Part shown: positions 29,832-39,308 of the stretch, one piece after another
Position numbering within the stretch: the stretch's first letter is position 1
Layout of the letters: each line of letters starts with the position of its first letter
Origin: Phymatolithon calcareum
Lineage: Eukaryota; Rhodophyta; Florideophyceae; Hapalidiales
Direction of reading: 5' to 3'
Assembly: GCA_977006965.1 (NCBI GenBank)
Contig: OZ345385.1
Location: 1,302,001 to 1,366,000 of the forward strand
Length of the DNA: 64,000 nucleotides
Program-made: the position numbers and the translations under genes
The notes under the pieces: generated by a model
Database searches by the model: none
Seen by the model: the letters and a program-made list of their open reading frames with translations, nothing else
What the model was told of the DNA's origin: nothing

Positions 29832-31622
29832 CTATCCGGATCCTCTCTCTTGACTCAATCCAGTTTCTGGCGACGTGTATCTCCGCGAGTCTCTTGGAGT
29901 GTACTCTAAAAACTCCGACGTGTGGTATGTTCGAAAACAAGGGAAATAAGTTGACATGCACAGGCTCGCATCGCACGATTCGCATTTGAAGCTCGTGGTA
30001 TGGCCTTCCATCCTCGACTTCCCGTTGACACGAACGCTTCTGGAACACACTACACACCATCTCGTCTTTAGTACGCGTACTTCATTGTGCTGTAGCGTCT
30101 TGTCAAGTCGTTTTGCAGTCACGTCGGGATCATTGGAGCTGCGCTGGCGCTGGCGCTTGCGCCGAGGAGCGCTGTGTCGTTTTTCTGAACTTCTAGCACC
30201 AGGCACTGTTGACAATACTCCGGTTGGCGAACGAGACCGGGCCATCTCCAGAAGAACACACCTGCATTTTTCCGTGAATTTATGGGACGGCTCGCGTCGC
30301 AAGAGCTGCTTGGCCGATGCACGCATGTCAGCTGCTGAATTCTCGCCAGAGCGCACGCGTGCAAGTTTTGAGGAAAGGTATTCTTTGTGCGTGTACAGAG
30401 TACAAGCTCTGTAGGCGTTCACAATCAACACGGTGAAGAACTTAAACACCAGTGCTTGTTGCGAGGAAAGACCGGATGCTGTAGGCATTGACGCAGACAT
30501 CATGAGGCGATGCGCTACATCTACGTTCCCCATTGCGTAGTTCCACTGCATCGCCACTGCAGGGCGCAGCTTCACTCGAGAAGGACGACCGGCAAAAGCG
30601 TCACTTCCCTTCGATGACTGTACAAATGCGCGCCAAAGCTGAATGCGCTGAACCAAGCTGTCTCTCTCGATGGTGAACCCAAAGTCACGGACTGAGGCTG
30701 GAATGTGATGTTCCACATGGCTGTTGCCGTACATCCACTGCACTTGTGGCCAAAACGTGCGCTCGAGCGTTGAAATGTAGCGATGAATGTCGGAGTGTGA
30801 AAACGTGAAAAGAACAACATATGCAATCGACCTCATTGTCCCAGCGACGTACAAGCAGCGATAAACAGACATTACCCCAGCGTGGTGTAAGACTTGATCG
30901 ACGTGATCTGTCGGTATTCCCAGCCTCCTTACAAGCTCATCACCTGAATGAAGGCGGAAGAATCGCTTTCCATCACCATGCTGCATCCATTTTTCGAGCA
31001 AAGCGGTCGTTGTATTGCATGACGCTTTTGTTTTTAGCTCAACAGGGCATGGTTCCTCTAAAGAGCGCACAATGTCTTCCCCGCGTACTCCGTTTATGGT
31101 TCGAACACTCGTCATACGGTTCTCGGCGTGACAGAAGTATTCGGCTGCGGCAGCAAGTGCACTACCCACTTCCGCTCCTGCCGCCACTCGTAGACCTTCA
31201 GAAATTTCATCGGTCTCTCTGTGCTCGTTTCCACCTATCCGGGAATCATTTCCATCGACTAGAAGGCAAACCGCGTCTGGAGAGGTATCGAGCCATTGTC
31301 TCTCTTTTTGAACCAAAAGACCCACTTCGTAAAGCGCGCTCAATGCAATATCGGCAGACGCTTCCTCTTGCAGAAAAGAAGTCAATTGAGCAAGCATAAC
31401 GGGCTCGTTAGCATGTCCTAGAGCCATTGCGTTCCGTGTTGATAATGCCCGGGTCTCCAAAATCCATTTTGAGAAGACACGTGCAAATGTACGGTCTATT
31501 GGAGATAGCCCTGCTACACCGTCGCCATATGAGCAAACCAGACGATCCACCAGCACAGATTTTGTGCCCGATATCGGCAGAGACCGGTCACGCAGAAGAG
31601 ATTTAAGGTCACTTACGCGCAA
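29832..31622 (-). CDS. SAP + YqaJ-like nuclease + piggyBac C-terminal domain protein
   Basis: An intact 596-codon frame. Residues 1-35 are a SAP DNA-binding motif (MRVSDLKSLLRDRSLPISGT, then VDRL). Residues about 60-280 look like a YqaJ/lambda-exonuclease-type nuclease: GHANEPVMLAQL, TSPDAV, PVELKTKA and HVDQVLHHAG supply the E, D, E-x-K and Q positions. Residues about 355-430 match the end of a piggyBac transposase: LRPAVAMQWNYAMGNVDVAH (third catalytic D region), then FFTVLIVNAYRACTLYTHKE. The last 70 residues are a Cys/His-rich finger (CVVCSRSV, CESCDASLC, CFRTYH) like the piggyBac C-terminal CRD. It sits directly downstream of the piggyBac middle fragments, suggesting one transposase with a SAP-YqaJ insertion. 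Confidence 0.65.
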   Translation of the reverse strand: MRVSDLKSLLRDRSLPISGTKSVLVDRLVCSYGDGVAGLSPIDRTFARVFSKWILETRALSTRNAMALGHANEPVMLAQLTSFLQEEASADIALSALYEVGLLVQKERQWLDTSPDAVCLLVDGNDSRIGGNEHRETDEISEGLRVAAGAEVGSALAAAAEYFCHAENRMTSVRTINGVRGEDIVRSLEEPCPVELKTKASCNTTTALLEKWMQHGDGKRFFRLHSGDELVRRLGIPTDHVDQVLHHAGVMSVYRCLYVAGTMRSIAYVVLFTFSHSDIHRYISTLERTFWPQVQWMYGNSHVEHHIPASVRDFGFTIERDSLVQRIQLWRAFVQSSKGSDAFAGRPSRVKLRPAVAMQWNYAMGNVDVAHRLMMSASMPTASGLSSQQALVFKFFTVLIVNAYRACTLYTHKEYLSSKLARVRSGENSAADMRASAKQLLRREPSHKFTEKCRCVLLEMARSRSPTGVLSTVPGARSSEKRHSAPRRKRQRQRSSNDPDVTAKRLDKTLQHNEVRVLKTRWCVVCSRSVRVNGKSRMEGHTTSFKCESCDASLCMSTYFPCFRTYHTSEFLEYTPRDSRRYTSPETGLSQERGSG

Positions 31623-32391
31623 TCTCGAGAGGGACGACTTAATGCGGGCGTTTCGACATCGATGAGCGCCCCAGTGCTACTTTCGACAGCCGCCTCTATC
31701 TCCATAAGCGCAGCCTCCTGTCTCACTTCGGCCGCATTCCGGATAGCACTTTCCTTGAATTCACGCACAACTGTTGACGTAGCAACTCCCATGCGTAACA
31801 GAAACCACGACTGGCAGTCTTGGCGGAGTGTGCGAGCAATCAATTCGTGGCCGTTTCCAAACAGTCGCTCCTTGATTTCTGTGAAGCGGACGCGCACAAG
31901 AGCCCTGGGGTTGTCCTTTCCGGGTCTGTGGGCAGTAGCAGGCACAACGTGCCAGCGATCGAAGGTGAGGCCCAGCTTTGTTGTGATCATCGTAACACCA
32001 CACTTCAGCAATCCGCCCTCGCGGAGCACAGATGCGTGTACAGTGCGGTTGCAAATTTGACCCTTTGCGCCAAGTGCGCATTGAGCACCATCAAGGCAAA
32101 ATGGCTTTCCGTATTGATATCCTCGCGAATATTGGAAGCAGAAGATGATGGACCAAGTCGCCAGGGCCCACGCGGGTTGAACTTCGGAGAAAAGTTTCGC
32201 ACAGTCCCCCCAACGTCTACCGGTCGCGCGACATCACCTCGCCTAACAGCAAGGACAGTTGAAATTATGCCTTCATAGCTGTATCTACGATCGAGAAATA
32301 TCCCACCCAGCTGGACACCGCTCTCCCTCGCGGTGGCTACCATCTTTGTGATACACTCGACCAGGGTCTCGTCCTGACGTTGTACGCGCAA
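31613..32391 (-). pseudogene. piggyBac-like transposase, middle segment, frameshifted
   Basis: The minus frames 32391-32005 and 32029-31613 continue the transposase broken by the copia insertion. ESGVQLGGIFLDRRYSYEG corresponds to the second catalytic-aspartate region and GGTVRNFSPKFNPRG to the GTVR box. The following TTKLGLTFDRWHVVPATA and RALVRVRFTEIKERLFGN are not assigned. The frame change at about 32010-32030 may be a mutation or an intron. The first residues of the frame that begins at 32436 are copia LTR and not part of this gene. Confidence 0.55.
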
Positions 32392-32396
32392 GCACA

Positions 32397-32841
32397 TGTT
32401 GGAAGTGTGATTGCTTGGAGCTCTAGTCGCAAACACACTTCGATATCAAGGTATGATCTCGGTACACGTGTACACGTGTCAAGTCGAAAGTCAAAGTGTC
32501 TCAGAACTTTGAATCAAGAAGATTGGCAGTGAAACGTGTCAAAGTATGATAAGAGTATGATAATCATACTCCCCTCACTCAGTGGATAATTTTTGATTTT
32601 TTCATGTTACACGTGTCATATGATATTATGACAAATTTGTTTAGGGTTAAAGTGTCTCCGTCGTCGACTAAGGCTTTTACCTTGTCTGGTCGGATTCTCA
32701 GACCTATATATGCCAGACCTGAGGTCCGCCAAGTGAATAAACCAACGAACACATTCTCACCTATCTCAGCTTCTACTCAACCATTTTCTTTCAACCAAAC
32801 TTTTCCACTCTCCTCATCCATTCCCTAACCTTCCTCCAACA
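32397..32841 (+). repeat. Copia 5' LTR
   Basis: 445 bp, TG...CA ends. It contains a TATATAT box at 32705-32711 and ACACGTGT palindromes (G-box cores) at 32464-32479, overlapping in tandem, and 32609-32616. These are candidate promoter elements for the element transcript. Confidence 0.95.
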
Positions 32842-32855
32842 GGTTATGAGCCCAG
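32842..32855 (+). other. Copia primer-binding site, Met-tRNA anticodon-arm type
   Basis: GGTTATGAGCCCAG directly follows the LTR. Its complement, CTGGGCTCATAACC, is the sequence of a tRNA-Met anticodon arm (CAT anticodon) rather than a tRNA 3' end. This fits the half-tRNA priming known for Drosophila copia and yeast Ty5. Confidence 0.65.
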
Positions 32856-32929
32856 TCAGTGCTTGATCACCACCGCGGTTCATCATCATCGTCGTCTCCG
32901 GGGCTCATCCTTCGCCCCCGATCTTCTCC

Positions 32930-33265
32930 TGGTTGCGCATCCTCGCTTGATTACCTCTGGTTTTCTCGCAAGGCCCGCTCCAGGGGACTTGTCTGTCATT
33001 ATTCACGAGCTTCCTGTTCGGTTCCTTGCTCAATTACGTCTGGTTTTTTGAGTGAGGCCCGTTCAGAAAGTGTTATAGCGTCTTACAGTGCGCGTTGCCG
33101 GCTGCAGGTTCAGGTGTACCAAAACACCGCAAGGGTTTCTGTTGTGTCTCCTTGCTTAATTACCCTCGATTTTCTTGTCGGGCCCGCCTCAGGATACCAC
33201 AAAGCGTCTTGCAGTGCGTGTTGCCGACTGCAGGTTCAGGTGTACCAAAACGCCACAAGAGGTAT
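32930..33265 (+). repeat. Degenerate tandem repeats in the copia leader
   Basis: Units of roughly 110-130 bp share GCTTGATTACCTCTGGTTTTC-like starts, GGCCCGCTC and GCGTCTTGCAGTGCGTGTTG, GCAGGTTCAGGTGTACCAAA. The last two units (about 33070-33145 and 33195-33262) are the most alike. No frame is conserved, so this is a structured or regulatory leader. Confidence 0.7.
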
Positions 33266-33422
33266 ACGGCCATTGAGCCATCCCCCGATCAAGGTCCGGG
33301 TCACATTGACTCGAAGGAATTTCTTAAACGGGACAGATTGCCTCGATAGTTAACTTCGGTTGACTCGCAGTGGACTCCCCGAACGGATTTTCGACAAGAA
33401 TAGAAGACCCACACTCCCCAAA

Positions 33423-36400
33423 ATGGACAACTCGCAAGGAACGCTGAAGGTGGAGAAACTCAATAAGACCAATTTACATGCTTGGAAACAGAAAATTCAG
33501 TTAGTACTATCATTCCGCGAACTTGATGAACACATTGAGGACGATCCACCAGCACGGGACTCGGACGATTTCACTCTCTGGCGTCGAAGTGACAACAAGG
33601 CAAAGGCTATTATCGGACTTTCTCTCTCGGATGAACATCTCGAGCATGTGCAAGATTTGAATACGGCCAAGGAAATGTGGCAGTCGATTCTGAATATCTT
33701 TGAACGACATACACTACTGAACAAACTGGCCGCTCGCCGCAAGTTCTGTACCGCCACAATGCTCGAGGACGAGAAAATACTTTCTTATACGAACCGTATT
33801 CGCCAGCTCGCATCCACCCTCAAGTCAATGGGTGTTGATATTGACGACAAAGAAATGGCGATGGCTGTGCTTAACGGACTTCCGGAACGGTACGATAGCT
33901 TAATCAGTGCACTCGATGCTCTTGGGAACGAGGATGAGTCATTCTCGCTCGAGTTTGTGAAGAGCAGACTTTTGCAAGAGGAGCAGCGTATGTCTATGAG
34001 AGTCGAAGCATCAACTGTGAAAGCTGAGAATGCGGCACTGTTCACAGCCAGACGCGATGGAGAACGCATTCGTGATCACTGCGACCATTGTCATCGATCC
34101 GGACATAAGAGCCTTGAGTGTTGGACCAAATTCGCTCACCTTGCTCCGGAAGGATACAAACGTCGGAATGAAAAGCAAACAAAACCATCTGCATTTCTGA
34201 CTGATGAGTCGGAACCTGTTCGTGTCATGTCTGATTCTGACTTTGCATGCTTGATGGCCAAGGTGCGCAATTCCGACATTTCCGAGAAGTCCAAGTCTTG
34301 GATCATTGACTCTGGAAGCACATCCCACATGACGTTTGACCGCTCACTCTTCTGCACGTACACCGAACTGTCGTCTACTGTTGAAATGGGAACGAAAGCT
34401 AAGGCCACAATCGCTGGAAAGGGTGATGCCATTATTACGATCAATGTGAATGGGAAGCCGTCGAAATGCAAACTCAGGGATGTTATGCACATACCGGACT
34501 TTGGATACTCTTTACTATCTGTATCCAAAATGGATGAGTATAGATATGGGATTACGTTCAAGAACAGTCGTTGGTATGTTAAAGCTCATGATGACACGGT
34601 TACTACAGGAACACTTCGCAAGAGTCTCTACTCACTCGATCTTGCAGATGGCAATAAAGTTACCGAAGTTTCTTGTTTTGCTAGCCTCCAGCTTTGGCAT
34701 GAACGTCTCGCTCATGTTCATCCCTCTGGTATCTCTGATATGGTACGTCATGGGGTGGTCAAAGGTGTGAACATAGCTCCCAATCCAATCTCAGAACATC
34801 CATGCAAAGGCTGTCTCGCCGGCAAAGGTCATCGCGCTCCTATCCCAAAGTCTAGTAGTACTCGTTCTGAAGCCGTTCTCGATCTCGTACATTCTGACGT
34901 CTTACGTCCTATCGACATTCCGTCACTTGGAGCATCGCAGTACTTCATCACATTCATAGATGATCACTCCAAGTGGACCGCGGTATACACCATGCGACGG
35001 AAGTCGAAGAGCTTTGAGTGTTTTCGAAAGTTCCACAAGTATGCTGAAACCCATACTGGTAGAAAGCTTAAGCATTTGAACGTTCAGAACTTCTCGACTG
35101 CTCCAAAGCTCAAGGCTATTAGGACCGATAACGGAGGCGAGTACCTTTCCAACGAGTTCAAGGCATATTTGGCACAACACAGTATACATCAGCAACTCAC
35201 AGTAGCATATACTCCACAACAGAATGGGGTGGCTGAGCGCATGAGCCGCACACTTCTCAACTTGGTGCGCTCGATGCTTCATCACAGAGGCATCGAGAAG
35301 AAGTTCTGGGCTGAAGCACTTGCTATTGCTGTGTATGTTCGCAATCGAGTTACGTCACGAGGACTTCCTTCGAACACGACCCCCCATCACATATGGATGG
35401 GTGCCGCTCCAGACTTGGGACACTTACGTGTATTTGGCATAAAGTGTTGGTACGTGATTCCGAAAAAGAAGGTTAAGAAACTGGACAGTCATACTCGTGA
35501 GGCCATTATGCTGGGATATGCGACTTCGTCCAAAGGATATAAGCTGTGGGATCTAAGCTCCAAGAAGGTGATTGTGTCAAGGGATGTGACGTTCGAAGAA
35601 TCGGATTGTGGATTAGGTGAGGCTGAAACGGATGTATCCACTGACATTCCTGACGACGGAGTCGTCCAAGCATGTGAGGATACGGTTGAATCTAAGGACA
35701 CTTCGGAGGAAAACAACAAGAACCTCGATGTGACTAACGAAGAAGGGCAGCAGGCCGACGATGCAGAACAACCAACAACACCACCGGCATCTGAAGTAAC
35801 TACACCGATGATCGCCAAACCCATTCTGCGCAGGTCAGCTCGGGTCTCAAAACCTGGAGAGCTCCACCGCACACTGCAATGCTTGCCTTCGAATCTGTCA
35901 ATCTCGCATCGGAATCCGGTTTGTCTTCTCATCAAATACCTCAGACCTTTAAGGAAGCGACTTCAAATCATAATGTCGACTTCTGGTCAAAGGCCATTGA
36001 GAAAGAACATTCATCACTCGTCCATAACAATACCTGGAAACTGGTTCCGGGCAACTCCGACATGAACGTGCTACCGTGCAAGTATGTCTTCAAGGTCAAG
36101 GATACAGGCCCAAAAGTCCGAATTGTGGCAAAAGGGTTCCGACAGGTGCATTGGGTGGACTACGGTGAAACGTATGCCCCAGTCGTGAAATTCACCTCGA
36201 TTCGTATCCTATTTGCAACAGTTGCTGTCCATGATCTGGAACTCCACCAAATGGATGTTGTGATAACGTTCCTGCATGGTGACCTTGACGAAGACATCTA
36301 CATGGAAGTTCCGGCCGGATTTCGAGATCCAACCTTGTTTGCAAGCTCTTGAAGGCACTATACGGCCTGAAGCAAGCTCCGCGGCAATGGCATGCCAAGA

Positions 36401-37026
36401 TCGACAAGTTCCTCATCGACGAGCTCGGCTTCTCAAGCAGTCCCAACGATCCTGGTCTGTACGTCCGGCACAAGTCAAACAGCATCATGATCATCGCCCT
36501 GTATGTGGATGACTTACTGATTGCTGGAAACGATACCTCTGCCATTTCGTGGATCAAAGGGGAGCTGAACAAGCGGTTCGAGATGAAGGACCTTGATGAA
36601 GCAAGTGTATGCCTTGGGCTTGAGATTCGCCGGGACCGTACTCTTCGGACCCTTCAACTTCCGCAGTCGGTCTACGCTCAGTCGGTCTTGGAACGCTTCG
36701 GCATGGAGAACTCGAAACCTGCACCTACCCCAATGGAGTCAAGCAACAAGAACACCGCAATCGAGGAAGTGGATATCACCGAGTGCCTTGGAGACGAAGT
36801 TCCGTATCGTCCAGCTATCGGAAGCTTGATGTACTTGATGGTCGGATCTCGCCCAGACATCTCGGACTCGGTTGACACGCTTTCTTCGTTTTGCGAGAAA
36901 CCCTTAAAGCGTCACTGGATGGGTGTTAAGCGGGTTCTTCGGTACATTGCAGGTACTCGAGACTATGGGATTCTGGTCGGTGCAAGTGGGAGCTTGGTGC
37001 CAATCGGGTACACAGACGCGAATTAG
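33423..37026 (+). pseudogene. Copia gag-pol polyprotein, frameshifted
   Basis: The likely start is the Met at 33423 (MDNSQGTLKVEKLNKTN), although the frame is open from 33360. Gag, then a CCHC knuckle (CDHCHRSGHKSLEC, about 34081), protease (WIIDSGSTSHM, about 34300), GAG-pre-integrase (LWHERLAHVHPSG), integrase core (VHSDV, FIDDHSKW, DNGGEYLSNEF, QNGVAER) and RT (KALYGLKQAPRQW; catalytic YVDDLLIAG at about 36500). Frameshifts occur near 35870 and 36340. RNase H continues beyond 37026 with a TAG, another frameshift near 37130 and stops up to 37470. It encodes particle protein and replication enzymes but is dead in this copy. Confidence 0.92.
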
Positions 37027-37481
37027 GCAGGATGTCGTGAGACAAGGCGATCAACAAGTGGCTATGTGCTCCTTCTTGCAGGGGGAGCCATAAGCTGGCG
37101 TTCGAAGAAACAAACTATCGTTGTCACGTCGAAGCGGAGTACATCGCTTCCTGTGCCGCCGCCAAGGAAGCTGTTTGGCTGTCAAGACTTATCGCAGATA
37201 TCCAAAGTCTCCAGAAGCCCACTCTCATGACTTTGTATACCGACAGTCAGAGTGCAATCTCAACCGGGAGGAACGCTGCCATCACTCAACGCAACAAGCA
37301 TATTGACATCCAGTATCACTAAGTTCGTGATGTTGTTGCAACAGGAAAGATCTCGATTAAGTACTGAAATACTGAGTCCATGGTTGCCGACGCACTAACC
37401 AAGCCACTCGATTGAATCAAAACAGCCAAGTTCGCTCAAGAGATGGGAGTATGCAAGCAAATGGCGTAGTGTCTCTCGATC

Positions 37482-37490
37482 AAGGGGGAG
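37482..37490 (+). other. Copia polypurine tract
   Basis: AAGGGGGAG immediately precedes the 3' LTR and would prime plus-strand DNA synthesis. Confidence 0.85.
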
Positions 37491-37935
37491 TGTTGGAAGT
37501 GTGATCGCTTGGAGCTCTAGTCGCAAACACACTTCAATATCAAGGTATGATCTCGGTACACGTGTACACGTGTCAAGTCGAAAGTCAAAGTGTCTCAGAA
37601 CTTTGAATCAAGAAGATTGGCAGTGAAACGTGTCAAAGTATGATAAGAGTATGATAATCATACTCCCCTCACTCAGTAGATAATTTTTGATTTTTTCATG
37701 TTACACGTGTCATATGATATTATGACAAATGTGTTTAGGGTTAGTGTGTCTCCGTCGTCGACTAAGACTTCTACCTTGTCTGGTCGGATTCTCAGACCTA
37801 TATATGCCAGACCTGAGGTCCGCCAAGTGAATAAACCAAGGAACACATTCTCACCTATCTCAGCTTCTACTCAACTATTTTCTTTCAACCAAACTTTTCC
37901 ACTCTCCTCATCCATTCCCTAACCTTCCTCCAACA
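37491..37935 (+). repeat. Copia 3' LTR
   Basis: 445 bp, same length as the 5' LTR, with about 10 substitutions and no indel. The TATA box is at 37799-37805. Confidence 0.95.
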
Positions 37936-37940
37936 GCACA

Positions 37941-38849
37941 CAGTTATGCCTTCGTCGCTTGCCATCGCATTGAATTTTACTCCTGAGGCCTCTTTGCTTC
38001 CTTTCGCCGCAGTAAAACTTGTGCCGATACCTTCTGGTGAGCCCGTGTCCCGGCCATGGAAATCATCAATGACTACTTCCACATCAGGCCTCAAAAAGCT
38101 GCTCGATGATTCCGCCACCCAATTTTCGAGGGGGGAAAGAAAGCGTGTTGTGTCGGTACAAACAGGATCTGCAGATGAAAAAGCATCGTAGCGTGTGCTG
38201 GGAAAGACGCGCAAGCCGGCTAAAATTTCTGCGAAACTGTCCCGCGGCATAATATTGCGCACGTCAAAGAACGGAGACTCATTTGACATCAACTCCAGCG
38301 ACTCGTAAACACTGCCCCAGGAGACTGTGTAATTCGAGAGACAGAGCGATGTGGCAAAAAACGCAACCATTCGGATCGATTCGGCTTGTTCTCGCTGGCA
38401 AAAGCACGGTTCAATGGGCTGAAAAACCCATCGCTGTCCAGAAAGTACCCGAAGACGGTGATCAGCGATACTTCGCGCGCTCCAGAGCTTCCATGAAGTA
38501 TTCGGTGCACATGACGGGCAGAAAGGACCAGATTCTCCAGCTGTTCCATGAAAATGTCTTCGTGTTCGAAGTCTAGCATCACTTCTTTGTCTGCACTGGC
38601 GTACTCCCAGCCCAAGAAGCGTTTCAGCGCACAGGCGGGATCACCGATGTCATACTGATCGTGCGCGTCGTTTCCACTGGTATCCAAAACGCCATCCGTG
38701 GATGCTCCAGCGTCACGTATCGCCTCGACTTCCCCGTCCCGGAACCTGCTCTCGATTTCCCCATCCATGTTTCCGGGACAGCTGCTGTGGAAGTGCAGGA
38801 CGTGTAACGGCTGAAGGAGAGAGTCCGCGTTTTTGCAGCTGGCATACAC
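37941..38849 (-). pseudogene. piggyBac-like transposase, N-terminal part
   Basis: The frame 38849-38289 begins the protein (Met at 38849, or MDGEIESRF at about 38765), and a frameshift near 38370 leads into the second frame. That frame has PFFDVRNIMPRDSFAEIL, typical of the start of the DDE_Tnp_1_7 domain, then VEVVIDDFHGRD (first catalytic aspartate region) and GVKFNAMASDEGI. Reading stops at the GCACA copia target and resumes at 32391 with LRVQRQDETLVEC. The start lies about 125 bp inside the putative TTAA terminus at 38977, as expected for an element-borne gene. Confidence 0.7.
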
Positions 38850-38977
38850 ATCATAAATACATTTCTGCAGCGTTTATTGGTCAATTGCCGCTATCTGCGA
38901 TATTTCGCAGAAAAAAAAGAGCCTCCTCCAGACCTTGTTATCTTCGAAAAATCGCATGCTCTGTGCACGTGGGTTAA

Positions 38978-39308
38978 GGACATACTTCCCCATCTTTGAA
39001 GCGCTCTCACTGGCCGACACAATGCTCATAAAATGGATGAAAATTTTAAATATGTCGTTTGCACCGACGGGACTGCACCCAGTTTCAAGAAAATGTGTAG
39101 AAAGAAGTGAAATATTTTCAAATATGAAGTCAGCAAAAGTTTCCAATGTTCGGCTCTAATCAATCATTACAGAAAAATGCTTACTGTATTTCCTTCGAAT
39201 AGTTTCAGCTTCTCGTCCGGGCGCAACGTGAATTTTACTATATTTTTCGCATGTTCCTTTGCCGATTTTAAAAAACTTTTAGTCCCGCGGCGCGAACTTT
39301 TTTGCCAC
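38978..39308. other. AT-rich spacer between two piggyBac elements
   Basis: No gene or RNA seen. Confidence 0.4.

Larger units (their letters stand above)
32397..37935 (+). mobile_element. Ty1/copia LTR retrotransposon inserted in the piggyBac gene
   Basis: Two 445 bp LTRs (TGTTGG...CCAACA), a primer-binding site, a gag-pol body, a polypurine tract and flanking GCACA duplications (32392-32396, 37936-37940). The LTRs differ at about 10 positions (about 2%), so insertion was fairly recent, yet the pol region already has several frameshifts and stops. Confidence 0.95.
23973..38977 (-). mobile_element. Putative 15 kb piggyBac-type composite element
   Basis: Both outer ends read TTAACCCACGTGCA inward: 23973-23986 on plus and 38964-38977 on minus. 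TTAA is the piggyBac target duplication and CCC the usual first bases. Similarity continues weakly inside (TGCGATTTCTCGCA against TGCGATTTTTCGAA). Between them lie a palindrome with two Hint genes, a split piggyBac-like transposase on the minus strand and a nested copia. Without palindrome and copia it would be about 5.5 kb. The 14 bp end match supports the limits, but a nearer left end (for example near 29337, TTAACGTGCGATTTATCGAA) cannot be excluded. Confidence 0.5.
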
